Notes: generated by a model not told the origin, from the letters alone. Positions 31,605-43,370 are shown, numbered from the stretch's first letter. The stretch is 64,000 nt of DNA from Helicoverpa zea (GCF_022581195.2 NC_061480.1:7139479-7203478); one strand, 5' to 3'. Program-made: numbers and translations.

Positions 31605-31934
31605 CAAGTGTCCGTTCTATTTTATTATATGTAATGTATATTATTAAAAGAGCTAGTAATTATAGTAAATGTTTCATGCGTGTTGGTTCATAGGCCAGTT
31701 TTAACAATGTCCTTTACCTAAAAATGTAACGCTCGTAAATAAATCTCACATGCTTACATACTCCCTGAATTTGGGGCAAAACTCCAAAGTTGGCAACACT
31801 CTCCGTAAAATTTTGGAAATGTTCGTTACATTTCATAGACAACCTCTAGGAAAATATTTAATAAACCTGTCTTTGTTGATACCTGTCTTTTAAGTAAAAC
31901 TTGAAACGAAAAGATGATAAAGGGATAATTATTT

Positions 31935-32177
31935 CTGTCATTCAATAATGAATCATTTTGTCTGCAAATGATTAACTATTACAATATGATTGCAGAGCAA
32001 ACTACCGTATAGACCAAAATCACCAAAATAGCAGACCAATCGCACACCAATCAAAAATGTCAATCGAATACGATTGGCCTTTTATTAGTAGCAGAATGCC
32101 CGATATGGTTAAAACTGATGTTGCGATCATATTGCGATTCGATTTCTATTCGATTTTGACATTATTAACTAGAGAAT
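31935..32177 (+). mobile_element. gggcccgattctcc MITE, fragment (copy a)
   Basis: Matches the inner and 3' part of the MITE family at 40278-44123 (tctgtcattcaataatgaatc through tcgattttgacattattaact). Its 5' end and terminal repeats are lost. The foldback element at 32194 begins just beyond. Confidence 0.65.
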
Positions 32178-33133
32178 CATACATAAAAAGTTAATGTCCA
32201 TCAGGATTGAGGAGCCACTTTTTGTATCTTAATGAAATTTTGTACTTATTTAGTAGTAAGTTAAAAAGTATTGTAGGCTCAATCTTGGAATTTGTAGTAT
32301 AATAGTTCAAAAGTTATATGAACACAAAGGTGGCTCCTCAATCTAAATATTTGGACTGAGGAGCCACGTTGGAACACAGAAAGTATACGATGTACATTCT
32401 TGAAAATTTTGTATGATTTAGTAGTAATTGAGCGCAATGAGTACTAAAAATGTTATTCCTGTGCGGGACGGACGTAGCTCAGAAGCAGGTACTATGGGGT
32501 GGCTTCGAGACGTTGACGCCCCGTCGGTCGCTGGTTCTTGGACGTCTGGGCGAGTGGACTGTATTTACGATGTGGCGAGAAACAGGAATTTCAGAAACAA
32601 GAATACGTTTAGACGGGTTTTAGACTTTCTGCTACTATAGGTTCAGGAATGCCGGTGAAATAATAAGTCTTCATATATTTTTCAGGAGTCTTGAAGGGAC
32701 GAGCTTCGACGCACTTACCATACTATAATTACACTATTTACTTTTCACTATTTACTTGTTATACTATCAAAAAATCCATACCGATGACTACGATTTGTAC
32801 GGCGGCGCTTGCGCACCGAATGAGCTCGAAACTTTACCGTGACGAGCACCTCGATTTCTCGTCCCTCCGACCAACTCAGTTTTATTGACCTTTCAATTTA
32901 ACAGCCGTATTACAAACAATTGGTACATGATATCATTGCAGGACACATAGCGTCAGACGCCCCATGAAGTGCGCTACTGAACTATACCACACACACCCTG
33001 CATACCTTCAGGGCTGAAATACTATAACCGAATAACTATAAAAAACTATGTGAAATCGGCCCTTATGTGAAGATTATCTCGAGATAAAAAACAAACTATG
33101 GGGGGTATCTCGATACGAAAGGCAGTGTGTGTA

Positions 33134-33529
33134 AAGGTGCGTACGGATTGCGCGTACCCTGGTACGCGTACTCAGTTTACGCGTATCCGGAACGCCTAGT
33201 CCATACCTGCAGCTACGCGTTCACTCTTGGGGCACGCGTATCGCGCGAGCCAACTCGCAGCGCGAGCCACCGTCTGTCGGTTTTTGGTCGCGCGTCAAAG
33301 AGGACGCACGCGGCCGGCTACGCTATATTTGGACGGCAAAATGAATAAACACGCGTGTTCTTGTCGGAGTCATGGCGAATGACTGGGGCTCGCGGAGCGC
33401 TCTGGATCGATTGACCTCGCGTACAGGTTCGCGGCGGTCCGTACAGGAGCTGTACGCGTATCCAATGTACGCGTGGACAGTGCTTCCCAACTACGCGTAA
33501 CACAGGAACGCGCAATCCGTACGCACCTT
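33134..33529. mobile_element. MITE rich in acgcgta, TA-flanked
   Basis: Inverted ends AAGGTGCGTACGGATTGCGC / GCGCAATCCGTACGCACCTT, flanked by TA. The interior has many tacgcgta phrases. Frames of 73-74 codons on both strands are products of the palindrome and were not annotated as genes. Confidence 0.7.
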
Positions 33530-33769
33530 TAGGGCATTTCATGGGCTATCTGGCGATAGTAATCCTAACAATGTGACCTAAGACCTAGTATTGTTAATTT
33601 GCATGTGAAATGAAAGTCAAAACACAGACATTATTTATTGTTCTATAACTTAAACTATTAACAATATTTCTATAAATTAAGTTATTTTCTATACAATGAG
33701 ACCTACATGTCGATTCTATAAAATATCACAACTCACTTCGACATCACTCTCACTTCGACTTCGATCTAA

Positions 33770-34089
33770 AGGTAGAATTCCGTGGACGCGACAATAGTCA
33801 ACCTATGAAAATGTATGGCACCGTTGCCGAGGCCCGTGACAGTCGCGCGCGGCCGACGAATTTCGTAAGCTGCTCGCGGCATTGTCAACAATTTAATTCT
33901 GGTTTTACTAAAATTCTATAGATGTTATTAAGCGCTAGACCATGTTGAGAAGCGTACGGCCGCGAGCGGCTCACGAAATTCGTCGTCCGCGCGCGACTGT
34001 CGCGGCCCTCGGCAGCGGTGCCATACATTTTCATAGGTTGACTTTTGTCGCGCGCGGCTGCGACAATCGTGACCCACGGAATTCTACCT
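33770..34089. mobile_element. MITE with ~100-bp arms, TAA duplication
   Basis: Ends AGGTAGAATTCCGTGG / CGGAATTCTACCT; shared inner arm gtcaacctatgaaaatgtat and gcacgcgcgactgtcgcgg-like sequence. TAA at 33767-33769 and 34090-34092 fits a PIF/Harbinger-type 3-bp target. Confidence 0.65.
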
Positions 34090-34242
34090 TAAAGTTTCGT
34101 GATTGACATTGTCAAACTACACTAGCGCTACACTATCGAGCGTGTTGACAAGTTGAACTAAATTAAACTCGAGATTTTGACAGATCTGCCAAAATCTGTC
34201 TATCTATAGGGGAGGTAGGGGAGAGATGGGCAGTTGGGAGAC

Positions 34243-34291
34243 ATGATCAAATCAGAATAAAAGGGGGGTCCTTTTATTCTGATTTGATCAT
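34243..34291. repeat. 22-bp perfect hairpin
   Basis: atgatcaaatcagaataaaa(gg) at 34243-34264 pairs with 34270-34291 across a 5-nt loop. It sits just inside the left end of the TA-flanked element, with a poly-T run after it. Confidence 0.75.
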
Positions 34292-35004
34292 AGTTTTTTT
34301 TTTTTTTATTGGGTAGTTTACGTTACCGACTGGTAACGGTGTTCATCCATAGACTATCTGTCATTTCTGTGAGTTGTCAAGAACAAACACTCGTAAAAGT
34401 ACTTAAATATTTTGTTGCGGTTTCGGATCGTTATAAAGAGAAAACTAATGAAAGGTATGTGTATTTTCTATTATTAATGATTGATTGTCAAAATCTCCAG
34501 TTATGATTATAGTAAGTCGATGCAATCCACACCTATTATACCTCTAGAAGAGGTACTACAGCAATAGTTTATGGGCCCCACGTTTTTATTTTAGTCTAAT
34601 ATGACCGGGACCACCTACGTAGGTTGACAGGTAAGTAACTATTTTTTATTTTCTAGTTTTCAGTGCACATAAGATAAAACCGTTTTACTTAAGTTTTTTT
34701 ACCGATTTTTTTTTTATAAACTAAGTCAAAAGTGTCCAATGCTCCCTATGGTAGGGAGGCTTGGACATACCATGTAATGTATAATTTGTAAATTTTTGTT
34801 CTTCTTCTTCAGTGAAAATTTGTGAGGTTATAAATCTGCGCTAAAAATCCTTTATAGAATCTTGTTTCAGGTACCGTTGCCAACTTGATCTAGGGACTCC
34901 ATATTTATCAGCTGTTAATTTTATTTTTTAACCTTTTGATACCTCTTGTATTGCTCGTTATATTAAATCTTTAGGAATTTCCCGTCGCAAACCATTCTTT
35001 TTAA

Positions 35005-35041
35005 CCCCCGACGCAAAAACGACGGGGTGTTATAAGTTTGA

Positions 35042-35087
<46 letters not shown>

Positions 35088-35830
35088 GCATCGTAGCTCC
35101 CAAACGGATGATCCGATTGTAATGCGGTTTTTTTTGTTTAAAAGGAATGTCATTCGGGAGTGTTCTTAGCTATGTTTGGTGGAAATCGGTTCAGGTCTTC
35201 AAGGTCATCAGCTCGTTTGTTAGGTGTGATAGGAATGTTACACGCTCAGTTTACTTGCAAGCATATGTGGGATCTAAAATTTGAAATACTAATGTCTTCT
35301 GAAACCACTGAGCTGGTCTGCTGTTAGGACACGAAGATAGGAGACGTAACCCTGAACTGCCTTTTAGTAAACCCATCGAGTTTGGGCTCGTTTAATTTGT
35401 CTTGACTAGTTTTCTTGATGTTTCTAATTGACGAGAACCTAATGCTGGAAATGGGATGTGGCGGATGAAACCCTAGAATGGTATATAACCCTGGATCAAC
35501 AAAGGTCCATCTTTATTGTTTCTCAATCTGTGCAATTCTCCCAGAGCCAGTTTGTCATGAGGATTGTTAAACAGCTTCCTTTGGCTGAGATCGCATAATT
35601 ATAGCGAACCCATCATAAAAAGAAGGAAAAATTAAGGAGCTCCTTTAAAAAACCATGAAATAAAATAAAATTATAAATTTAAAAAAACCCCCGACCCAAA
35701 AAAGTACGCAATTATTATGACAAAATGTTATAAACGATAAACCCTATAAAAAGCAAAAAGTAACTTTAAACACTACGTAAGTACCAACTAAAGCATGTCA
35801 GACTAAACAAAATTTTGACGTGTCGACGGT
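35005..35830 (+). repeat. Interspersed repeat with (GT)n microsatellite
   Basis: Begins ttaacccccgacgcaaaaac and includes a (TG/GT)n run of about 40 bp at 35043-35083, then ctcccaaacggatga and cggttcaggtcttcaagg. A second cccccgaccc phrase at 35694 is near the end. I know sequences of this kind as abundant dispersed repeats in Lepidoptera; class not determined here. Confidence 0.5.
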
Positions 35831-37130
35831 TTTATTTACACCGTTTAAATATCTCGTAATGTTGAAACTGATTGTAATTTTTAGGATAGCTCTTTGATTT
35901 TATCTAGCCAAACATAAGAAATGGCAATAAAATTGATTATCTGTAAAATCTGATTTTTTATGCAATAAATGTGAAAAAGTGCCCATCCCTCCCCTACCTC
36001 CCCTAAAGTATGAAATGACATTACGAATCGAAGTGAAATGCGAGTTGTTGATCGAATTTTATAGAATCGCAGGACTAGGCTTTCAGTTAAACACTATTTC
36101 ACTAATGAAAGTCTAGGATTTTTGCTATCGAGAAATGTTTACATAGGTAAATCAGGCCTTAAACGGCAGAACTATTAGGTTTATTATACATAATTAGGTA
36201 GGTTAAGGTTACCGCTACAAAACTATTACAATTTGGTATCAAAAAACACTATAATTTACAAATTAAAGCACTATCAAAATCTGAACACAATTCTATAACA
36301 ATTTAGAAGGAGGGTGCACGTGAAAAACATACCTTGGCGCGGCTCACGGCACTTTTTGCTCATTACCCTCATCACAAAATTGTTAGAGTATAAATAGTAA
36401 CGCACATACACGAACACTCAGGCATTATGATTTTGCACTCGCGGCGCACGGATGCGTCTGTCGCGAACAATTCCAGTACCTTTAATATTTAAGAAGATAC
36501 AATACTTTTAATGTGGCACCTTAACCCATACAATGAAAGTGTGAATTCCCATGAATCGTAAGTGGCAAATTCAAATTACACCCCATATACATTTAGTAGT
36601 AAGTGTGTCTGAATTTGTAGTACATAAACAAAGTAGTAAAACTGAGTGAATTTTGTAAAAAAAGGTATTTTAAGTGGCTCCTCAATCCTGACGTTTCTGA
36701 AATGAGAAAATGCTTGAGTTACCTGAAATCGGAACGGAATAAAAAAAATAAAGACACTAACATTTAGTATAAATTTCTACTAAATATACATGCACAAATG
36801 AAAATTGTATGTATTCAATATCTGATAAAAAATCATCTTTTCCATATTCCTTAGGACGTCGCCATTAAGGGTGACCATGCTATATGAATAACATCAGGAT
36901 AAATAGTTCTCAGCTTTGCCGCCGTGCTCTCTCTCTGGCGGCATATTGGGCTAACATAGTGTAGTCTCAATATATGACATGTCATCGACATGAAAGAAGA
37001 AGACGCTTTGCCGCCAATTTTTTTTTAAATTCTTTATTATTTTTTATCTCAAATAATTTGTCGTCAATCGTCGTGCTGAGTTCCTCTGTATGATCTTATT
37101 ATCATTCAGTACAGCTGTCAATTTTACTAA

Positions 37131-37382
37131 ATGTGCATTATTTTTCAAAAATGTTTTGATGTAGCAAAAATGTTCATCAATCAGTTATTAAAACTGCAGT
37201 ATCAGTTTCCTGAACATCACTTGGAAAACTTGCTATTCAAAACACCGACAAAGTTTCTACTAGGAATTAGTCCAGAACAAGGTTTTAACAACTTACTTAG
37301 CAATACTCCAAAATTAAAATTAAGAATAGATACGCATGCTTGGCAAAACCTTTTGATGCTAGTAATATATTGCAGTCATTAA
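37131..37382 (+). CDS. Hypothetical 84-codon ORF in foldback centre
   Basis: ATG 37131 to stop 37380-37382. The middle (FDVAKMFINQLLKLQYQF; TKFLLGISPEQGFNNLL; IDTHAWQNLLML) has the balanced composition of a helical protein, unlike nearby noise. It is preceded by no clear promoter and is followed by possible continuation in other frames to about 37490. It could be an exon of a captured host gene or part of the element's own protein. Not recognised. Confidence 0.3.
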   Translation: MCIIFQKCFDVAKMFINQLLKLQYQFPEHHLENLLFKTPTKFLLGISPEQGFNNLLSNTPKLKLRIDTHAWQNLLMLVIYCSH

Positions 37383-38132
37383 AACTTTTTGAAATACCCA
37401 TAAAGTCCTTAAAACCAAGATTTTAATATTTTTTTTGCAAAAGAGTGTATTTTAAGTAACCTCAGTGGCAGTTGTGGAAACTCTTTATCAATATAAATAA
37501 AATATGGCCTAACACAAGGTAGCTGCTATCAACCGTTAAGGAGTTCCCTAACCGCATTTTGTCTTCATTGTCAGGTCTGATATGGTACTCATATCATATT
37601 TCGGTGTAAAGATCTCGTCAGTACGAAGCCAATGAGCCCAAACACTTGGCAGTTGCTATATAGCGATACGGACTTCCCTTGATTTTCTGTCGCCTCCATC
37701 ATCAGGTAAGATCCAAACCTTCATAGTCATATCACGAATAACCTGTTAGCTATGGGACAAAACTGCGAGTAGAAAGAAACAAAGATTATATCGGTCCAGG
37801 CGTCTTCGAGATAGCGAGTAACAAAGAAAATAACAAGTGACTTGAAAATGCGAAGTATCGAATTTACGGACAATGAAAATCAAATCCATTGCCACTACGA
37901 AATACTAGGCAGTATGGTCGTAACACTTTAGCCTGCCCTAAGGGCAAAAAAACCAAGCGCGTTTTTTGAATTTGGAACATTACACCGCTCCAGTAATGTT
38001 GAATGACAAAGCAAGTTTATCAAATACTTTATTAAGTAAGGTTATTAAATACTTTTGTATTTAATAATATTTTGTCATTCAAGAGGCGGAATAGCCATAA
38101 ATGTGTTTGCCTACAGAGGTTTAGTAAAAAAT
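37383..38132. other. Rest of foldback centre
   Basis: No coding frame. Short direct/inverted phrases around tactcatatcat and taagtttatcaaatacttt; nothing assignable. Confidence 0.25.
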
Positions 38133-38959
38133 CGGCGGCAAAGCTGAGAACTACCTATTTATCCTGATTTTTATTCATATAACATGGTCACCCTTAATGG
38201 CGACGTCCTAAGGAATATGGAAAAGATGATTTTTTATCAGATATTGAATACATACAATTTTCATTTGTGCATGTATATTTAGTAGAAATTTATACTAAAT
38301 GTTAGTGTCTTTATTTTTTTTATTCCGTTCCGATTTCAGGTAACTCAAGCATTTTCTCATTTCAGAAACGTCAGGATTGAGGAGCCACTTAAAATACCTT
38401 TTTTTACAAAATTCACTCAGTTTTACTACTTTGTTTATGTACTACAAATTCAGACACACTTACTACTAAATGTATATGGGGTGTAATTTGAATTTGCCAC
38501 TTACGATTCATGGGAATTCACACTTTCATTGTATGGGTTAAGGTGCCACATTAAAAGTATTGTATCTTCTTAAATATTAAAGGTACTGGAATAACATTTT
38601 TAGTACTCATTGCGCTCAATTACTACTAAATCATACAAAATTTTCAAGAATGTACATCGTATACTTTCTGTGTTCCAACGTGGCTCCTCAGTCCAAATAT
38701 TTAGATTGAGGAGCCACCTTTGTGTTCATATAACTTTTGAACTATTATACTACAAATTCCAAGATTGAGCCTACAATACTTTTTAACTTACTACTAAATA
38801 AGTACAAAATTTCATTAAGATACAAAAAGTGGCTCCTCAATCCTGATGGACATAAAAGTTACGATTCAACGAACCGGTATCGTTAGTACAACACTGCACC
38901 ACAGAGCTAGCAAAATTATTTGGAAGTTTGACATTTTGCAAGTGTCAATTTAGTCTACG

Positions 38960-39375
38960 AGATTAAAAAACAGACTATAGCTACTGCCCAGTACGCGATG
39001 TCGAGTGAACATGTTTCATAAATGAAATATTATTGTCAGAAGACCATCTTCCAAGCTATTCCGACTTTGATTTAGTACACAGGCGTAGCACACAAAAAAA
39101 CACGGGTTTCACTCACAACTGCCCTGCTGGCAATGGCGAGCTACTGCCGAACGCATCCAAACGATGCGAGCGACGCACGCACGAGTCGATGTCATGTGCG
39201 AGTTGCTGCCGGGCGAGCAGGCGAGTGAAAACAAAAAATGTTGAAGTAACTCGGATGCGAGCTACTGTCCATCTCGCACTTGCTAGTTACTCGTAAGTGA
39301 CGTCCAAACAGTGCGAGTTATTGCAGTGCAGCTACTCGGCAGGCTGACTCGCACGCTAACTCGTACTGTGTAAAC
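38960..39375. mobile_element. MITE-like sequence ending ctggtttacacagtacgag
   Basis: Contains many gcgag/ctcgc and gctactg phrases. The right end, read inward, is taatggctggtttacacag followed by tacgagttagcgtgcgagt, a form typical of terminal repeats. A clean left partner was not found, so it is probably truncated. It abuts the 3' break of the jockey-type fragment. Confidence 0.35.
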
Positions 39376-39379
39376 CAGC

Positions 39380-40800
39380 CATTAGACTCTTTGCGTCGAC
39401 GTAATCTTTGAGACGCTTATAGATAAGTATCTCGTAGATCTTGCCGAACACATTGAGTAAACTGATAGGGCGATAGCTGGACGGGTCCGATTTTGGTTTA
39501 CCGGGTTTGGGAATACCGATTACGGTTGCCTCTTTCCATGCCTGTGGGATCAGGTTATGGGTCATGGCGCAATTGAAGATCGCGGTCATGAGCATTACGA
39601 GGGAAGCGGGTAGGATTTTGAAAACTTTATTGGTTATTCTATCTGGGCCCGGAGCTTTACGGGGTTTGAGACGTTTGATGATCTCTGCCACTTCGTCTGG
39701 AGTGACGGGAAGCAAGGGATCGTCGGGGTCTTCTTGCGGTGGTAGGGAGGATCTGCGCTCGACCTCGGCTTCGACCTTTAGTAGGTGAGCCGGGTCGACC
39801 GGTTGGGTACTAGGCGAGCATTGAGCCTCGAGGCTGTCGGCCAGACATTCCGCTTTTTCATCGTCCTCGAAGGCGAGGGAATTGTCGGGGCGTTTGATCG
39901 GCGGGGTGGAAGCTACTTCATCGGATTTGAGTTTCCTTTGAAGCTGCCAGAAGGCTTGATGAGTCGGCTCGAGTTCGCTCAGTGTCTTGTCCCAGCGCGT
40001 TTGACGCATCTCAGCAAGGCGTTCCTTTACAGCATGCTGTAAGTTACGCATGTGAGACTTGTTAGCGTCGCAGGGAAAAGTACTGTAGGCACGGACAGCC
40101 GCGTTCTTCTCGGTCACCAGAGCACGCACGTCATCCGGGAGCTTGAAGCGATGAAAGCTCGTCGCTTCAACTCTACGTGAACACTTGTCCACGGTGGATT
40201 GTACGTGCTCGGTGAACGAGCCGATCGCGCCCGTCATGTCAGCGACTGAGTTGATTTCATCGGGAATTGATTCTAACTGGGGCCCGATTCTCCTAATTTA
40301 ACTTAAGCAACATTCGATTCACGTTCGACTGCGATCCAATCCCGACTCGATTACAATTGAAACGTATGTGGCATTCCGCTATTTTTTCTTTGAAATAAAC
40401 GTTTTTATCCTTTTCTGTCATTCAATAATGAATCATTTTGTCTGCAAATGATTAACTATTGCAATATGATTGTAGAGCAAACTACCGTATAGACCAAAAT
40501 CACCAAAATAGCAGACCAATCGCAAACCAATCGAATGTCGTTGGAATACGATTGGTCTTATATTAAGTAGCAGAATGCCCGATATGGTTAAAACTGCTAT
40601 TGCGATCATATTGCGATTCGATTTCTATTCGATTTTGACATTATTAACTTAGAAGAATCGGGCACCTGGGCGGAGGAGGATTTCAAGCTTTCGCTTAGCA
40701 TTCTCTCTGTGGTCGGAGATGAGCTCGTGTAGTGCCTCGATCGAATGTAAACGTAAGTTTACGTTCTTGAGGAGCGCTACATCGTCGGGACGGTGCAATC
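39380..40800 (-). pseudogene. Jockey-clade non-LTR retrotransposon, internal ORF2 fragment
   Basis: On the minus strand: RPDDVALLKNVNLRLHSIEA and ELISDHRENAKRKLEILL (end of endonuclease region, 40664-40800); then, after an inserted MITE, a 293-codon open stretch (40237-39356). It has VKERLAEMRQTRW and VTPDEVAEIIKRLKPRKAPG, the start of reverse transcriptase (APGPDRITN; PQAWKEATVIGIPKPGKP; SSYRPISLLNVFGKIYE). It stops before the YxDD catalytic motif. These are the standard landmarks of jockey-like LINEs, which copy their RNA at nicked target DNA. Both ends are lost, and the last codons before 39380 are unrelated flanking sequence. Confidence 0.85.
40278..40666 (+). mobile_element. gggcccgattctcc MITE (copy b)
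   Basis: Splits the jockey fragment. Ends GGCCCGATTCTCCTAA / TTAGAAGAATCGGGC; body shared with copies c and e. A short ctgg may be duplicated at the edges but is not certain. Confidence 0.75.
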
Positions 40801-40886
40801 TTTTTTTTTTATCTCGGCAAAGGCTCACTCACGTAATAGGTAACACGCCCTCTGTCGCTGTTTTTGGGAACTTTACAAATGATATC

Positions 40887-41282
40887 AGGGGCCCGATTCT
40901 CCTAATTTTACTTAAGCGACCTTCGATTGACGTTCGACTCGATTCGACTGAGATCCAATCCCGACTCGATTACTATTGAAGCGTATGTGGCATTCCGCTA
41001 TTTTTTCTTTGAAATAAACGTTTTTATCCTTTTCTGTCATTCAATAATGAATCATTTTGTCTGCAAATGATTTACGATTGCAAAATGATTGTACAGCAAA
41101 CTACCGTATAGACCAAAATCATCAAAATAGCAGACCAATCGCACACCAATCAAACAATCGAATACGATTGGTCTTTTATTAGTAGCAGAATGCCCGATAT
41201 GGTTAAAACTGCTATTACGATCATATTGCGATTCGATTTCTATTCGATTTTGACATTATTAACTTAGGAGAATCGGGGCCCT
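40887..41282 (+). mobile_element. gggcccgattctcc MITE (copy c)
   Basis: About 396 bp, ends AGGGGCCCGATTCTCC / GGAGAATCGGGGCCCT. The most complete copy together with copy e; the two are near-identical over the body, including the tgatttacgattgcaaaatg variant not found in b. Confidence 0.8.
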
Positions 41283-41559
41283 GTATAACAGAGACCCTTC
41301 CCTTTGAAGCTACTTATCTCGAAATCGAGCTTATGTTTCGAATCCCTGTCTCGAGTACAAAGTTTCGAAACTCGAATGTATTCCGTCTAGGCATTAATCG
41401 AATTCATTTTCGACGTAATCTCGAATTGAAGATTTCAAATGTTGCAACTAAAAACAGGTACCTACAACGCTCGATACCTAGGTTGCATTCTAACATTTGC
41501 ATTTAACTACTGCTAAAGAATTCTTTTATTGTTCAATAATGAAAAGATTATCCTTCTAA
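41283..41559. other. Spacer
   Basis: Contains several tcgaa/ttcgaa phrases and no gene. Confidence 0.3.
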
Positions 41560-43330
41560 CAACATTTTTGCTAATGAGGAAAAAAACATGTCGGCTTGCT
41601 TTGTTTTATGACTTTAAGCTTTGTGCAATGAGATACAAAAGGCCGAAGGGTTGTAAATCATAAAATAAACGCATTTTAAAAGTATATATTTTTATTTACA
41701 AATAACTTTTTACAATAACTTAATAATAAATATATATACAACATACAACTAACTTATTACCTAATATATACACTTACTATAAATAAAAATATTTAAAAAA
41801 TTGCATCAAAAAACTCCTCATCGCTGCCCACCGGGAGTGTACCCAAGAGGCTGGCAGCATTGCCACGTTGGATGGCAATGCTTACTTTTTGGCCAAAATA
41901 AAAACCAGCCCTTGGGTCACCTGAAGTGTCAGCAAGTCGCTTAGCGATATCCTTATATAGGAGATGAGCACTTGGACCCCACGGCCCGAGGGTTTCAACC
42001 CCAAACGGCTCAAAGGTATAGTTACCCACCAGGGTACTATATTTGCGCCGTTTGAGGTCCTCTGCAGCCGCAGCAGCGGAACCAGCACATCGCGCCGAGC
42101 TAGGAAGGTGAGATGGTGCAAGAGTATCGACGCAGGTCGCGTCCCATACTAAAGACCTACCCATCTTCCACGGGAACAACGACATACCGTCTGGTCTCTT
42201 GCCATCGTCGCGTGCCAGACCATTGGGTTCTAATATGGCTGGAACGCCGACGGCAACAAGAGCGCGACGGATTATGTCATTGATATTCGCATGCCGTGCA
42301 AAACGGCCGGCGCTGCGGCTACATGACAAGCCGTGGTGTCCAAGGCTGCTGACAGCTTCACCACATGGGCAGCGGTGAGGAGAGCAGCACGGAGCACCCA
42401 AACGCAAGCAAACAGCAAGCCGGAAAGTGGTGTCGTCAAACAAGGTGCCTATGTTTGACGACGGAAGTGCCAGAAGCCATAAACCCGACTCCCATTCGCC
42501 CACAGCCAGAAGGCGCGCTCGCTCTGCAGAAGAAATTGACGTATTAATCAGATTATTCCGTGTAGCTCTGCAGAGCGGCTCATCCCACTGTCTCTGAGAG
42601 GATGGGTTGACGGGTAGATCAATATTCGGGCAGGTGATTTTCCAAGCCTCTACAGCCTCAGCCAGGCATGGTACCTCGCAATTGACCAGTGTGGAAGGGA
42701 GAATTTTCCTGGTCAATTTCTCAGTACCACGGACGGAGGATATAAAGGCCGGTAAACTTATACTAGAAATTTTGCGGACGCCAAGCCCTCCCATGCGAAT
42801 GGGAAGAGTAGCCTGAACCCAGGCTCGGTCGTCTAGGGCCACATTTAAAATTGATGATAATGTGTGTCTGATAATTTTGTCAAGTTGTTCCAAAAGGTTT
42901 GTGTGCTTCCATAGAGTGGAAGCGCGCAAATAGTATGTTAATTTTGGGCCAAAACAACAATATCTAATGATTGTAATGGCTGAGTGCATGTTAATTTGGA
43001 GCAGCCTTTCCGAAATATGATTGAAATTTTGTATTTTGTCCTGAATAAAATTCGAAAATGAATTTTCATATATTGGGGAACCAAGGAGACAAAGAGAGTC
43101 CTTATCAATTAATTTAATATCCGGGGCTATTGCATTGAATTTTGAAAGTGTGTCTTGTCTGTCAGTATTGTCCGGTACAAAAAGTTCGCATTTGGAGTAA
43201 TTTAAATTTAAAATTTAAAATATTAAGTAAATATTTCACATTTCTGAGCCTTTTGTTTGTGCTAATCCGTTCGGCGGCTTGGTTCTGTGATTGTTTTATT
43301 TTTTAATATTGACCAATTTGTGCCGAAAAT
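41560..43330 (+). repeat. Unknown repeat, copy 1, split by a LINE insertion
   Basis: 41560-41690 and 43225-43330 together match 44265-44515: shared aacatttttgctaatg, aacatgtcggcttgcttt, gggttgtaaatcataaaata, then ttttgtttgtgctaatccg and cggcgg. The non-LTR element at about 41690-43215 separates the halves. Confidence 0.6.
41793..43207 (-). pseudogene. 5'-truncated non-LTR retrotransposon ORF (R2-like endonuclease end)
   Basis: The open frame runs from about 43207 to the stop near 41793. It starts inside the reverse transcriptase thumb (KCELFVPDN; LLGSPIYENSFS; IRYCCFGPKLTYYLR). A Cys/His cluster follows (HRCPCGEAVSSLGHHGLSC), then the block GKRPDGMSL-FPWKMG-RSLVWDATC. This is the RPD...D pattern of restriction-like endonucleases in R2/R4/HERO-type elements; SAGSAAAAAEDLKRRKYSTL, VETLGPWGPSA and the SIAIQRGNAASLLG end complete it. 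The 398-codon ORF from the Met at 42989 is intact. Loss of the 5' part is the usual outcome of incomplete reverse transcription. Exact clade uncertain. Confidence 0.75.
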
Positions 43331-43370
43331 AGAAAATTTTATACATCATATCCAAAATTCACCCAAGCCC

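Larger units (their letters stand above)
34209..36003. mobile_element. 1.8-kb TA-flanked element, 24-bp inverted repeats
   Basis: Ends GGGGAGGTAGGGGAGAGATG and (reverse) GGGGAGGTAGGGGAGGGATG, extending to 24 bp with one mismatch and flanked by TA at 34207-34208 and 36004-36005. A TA target suggests the Tc1/mariner group. The interior holds a perfect hairpin, a 65-codon ORF of no known family and a ccccgacg-type repeat. Confidence 0.7.
32460..36469. mobile_element. 4-kb TGT...ACA element with 5-bp duplication
   Basis: Inserted in the left foldback arm; the right arm gives the empty site exactly. Flanks are attcc at 32455-32459 and 36470-36474. The ends are TGTGCGGGACGGACG and, read from the other side, TGTTCGCGACAGACG: 12 of 15 bases agree, so these may be short inverted repeats. 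No LTRs and no transposase or integrase frame were seen. Nested inside are MITEs at 33134 and 33770 and a TA-flanked element at 34209. Candidate classes are a deleted Ginger-type element or a solo internal piece of an LTR element; undecided. Confidence 0.6.
32194..38853. mobile_element. 6.7-kb foldback element, ~720-bp arms, 8-bp duplication
   Basis: Ends ATGTCCATCAGGATTG / CAATCCTGATGGACAT, flanked by aaaagtta at 32186-32193 and 38854-38861. The left arm (32194-32459 and 36470-36924) is the reverse complement of the right arm (38133-38853) almost throughout. Each arm carries four copies of a 14-15-bp motif GTGGCTCCTCAATCC or its complement (32204, 32330, 32353, 36674; 38374, 38680, 38704, 38829). 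A 1.2-kb centre has an 84-codon ORF. The 8-bp duplication fits hAT or P superfamilies, but the ends match neither that I know. The left arm is interrupted by a 4-kb element at 32460. Confidence 0.85.

Noticed and set aside
33127..33542. 73-74-codon frames in acgcgta-rich DNA
   Set aside because: They lie in a MITE palindrome and mirror each other on opposite strands.
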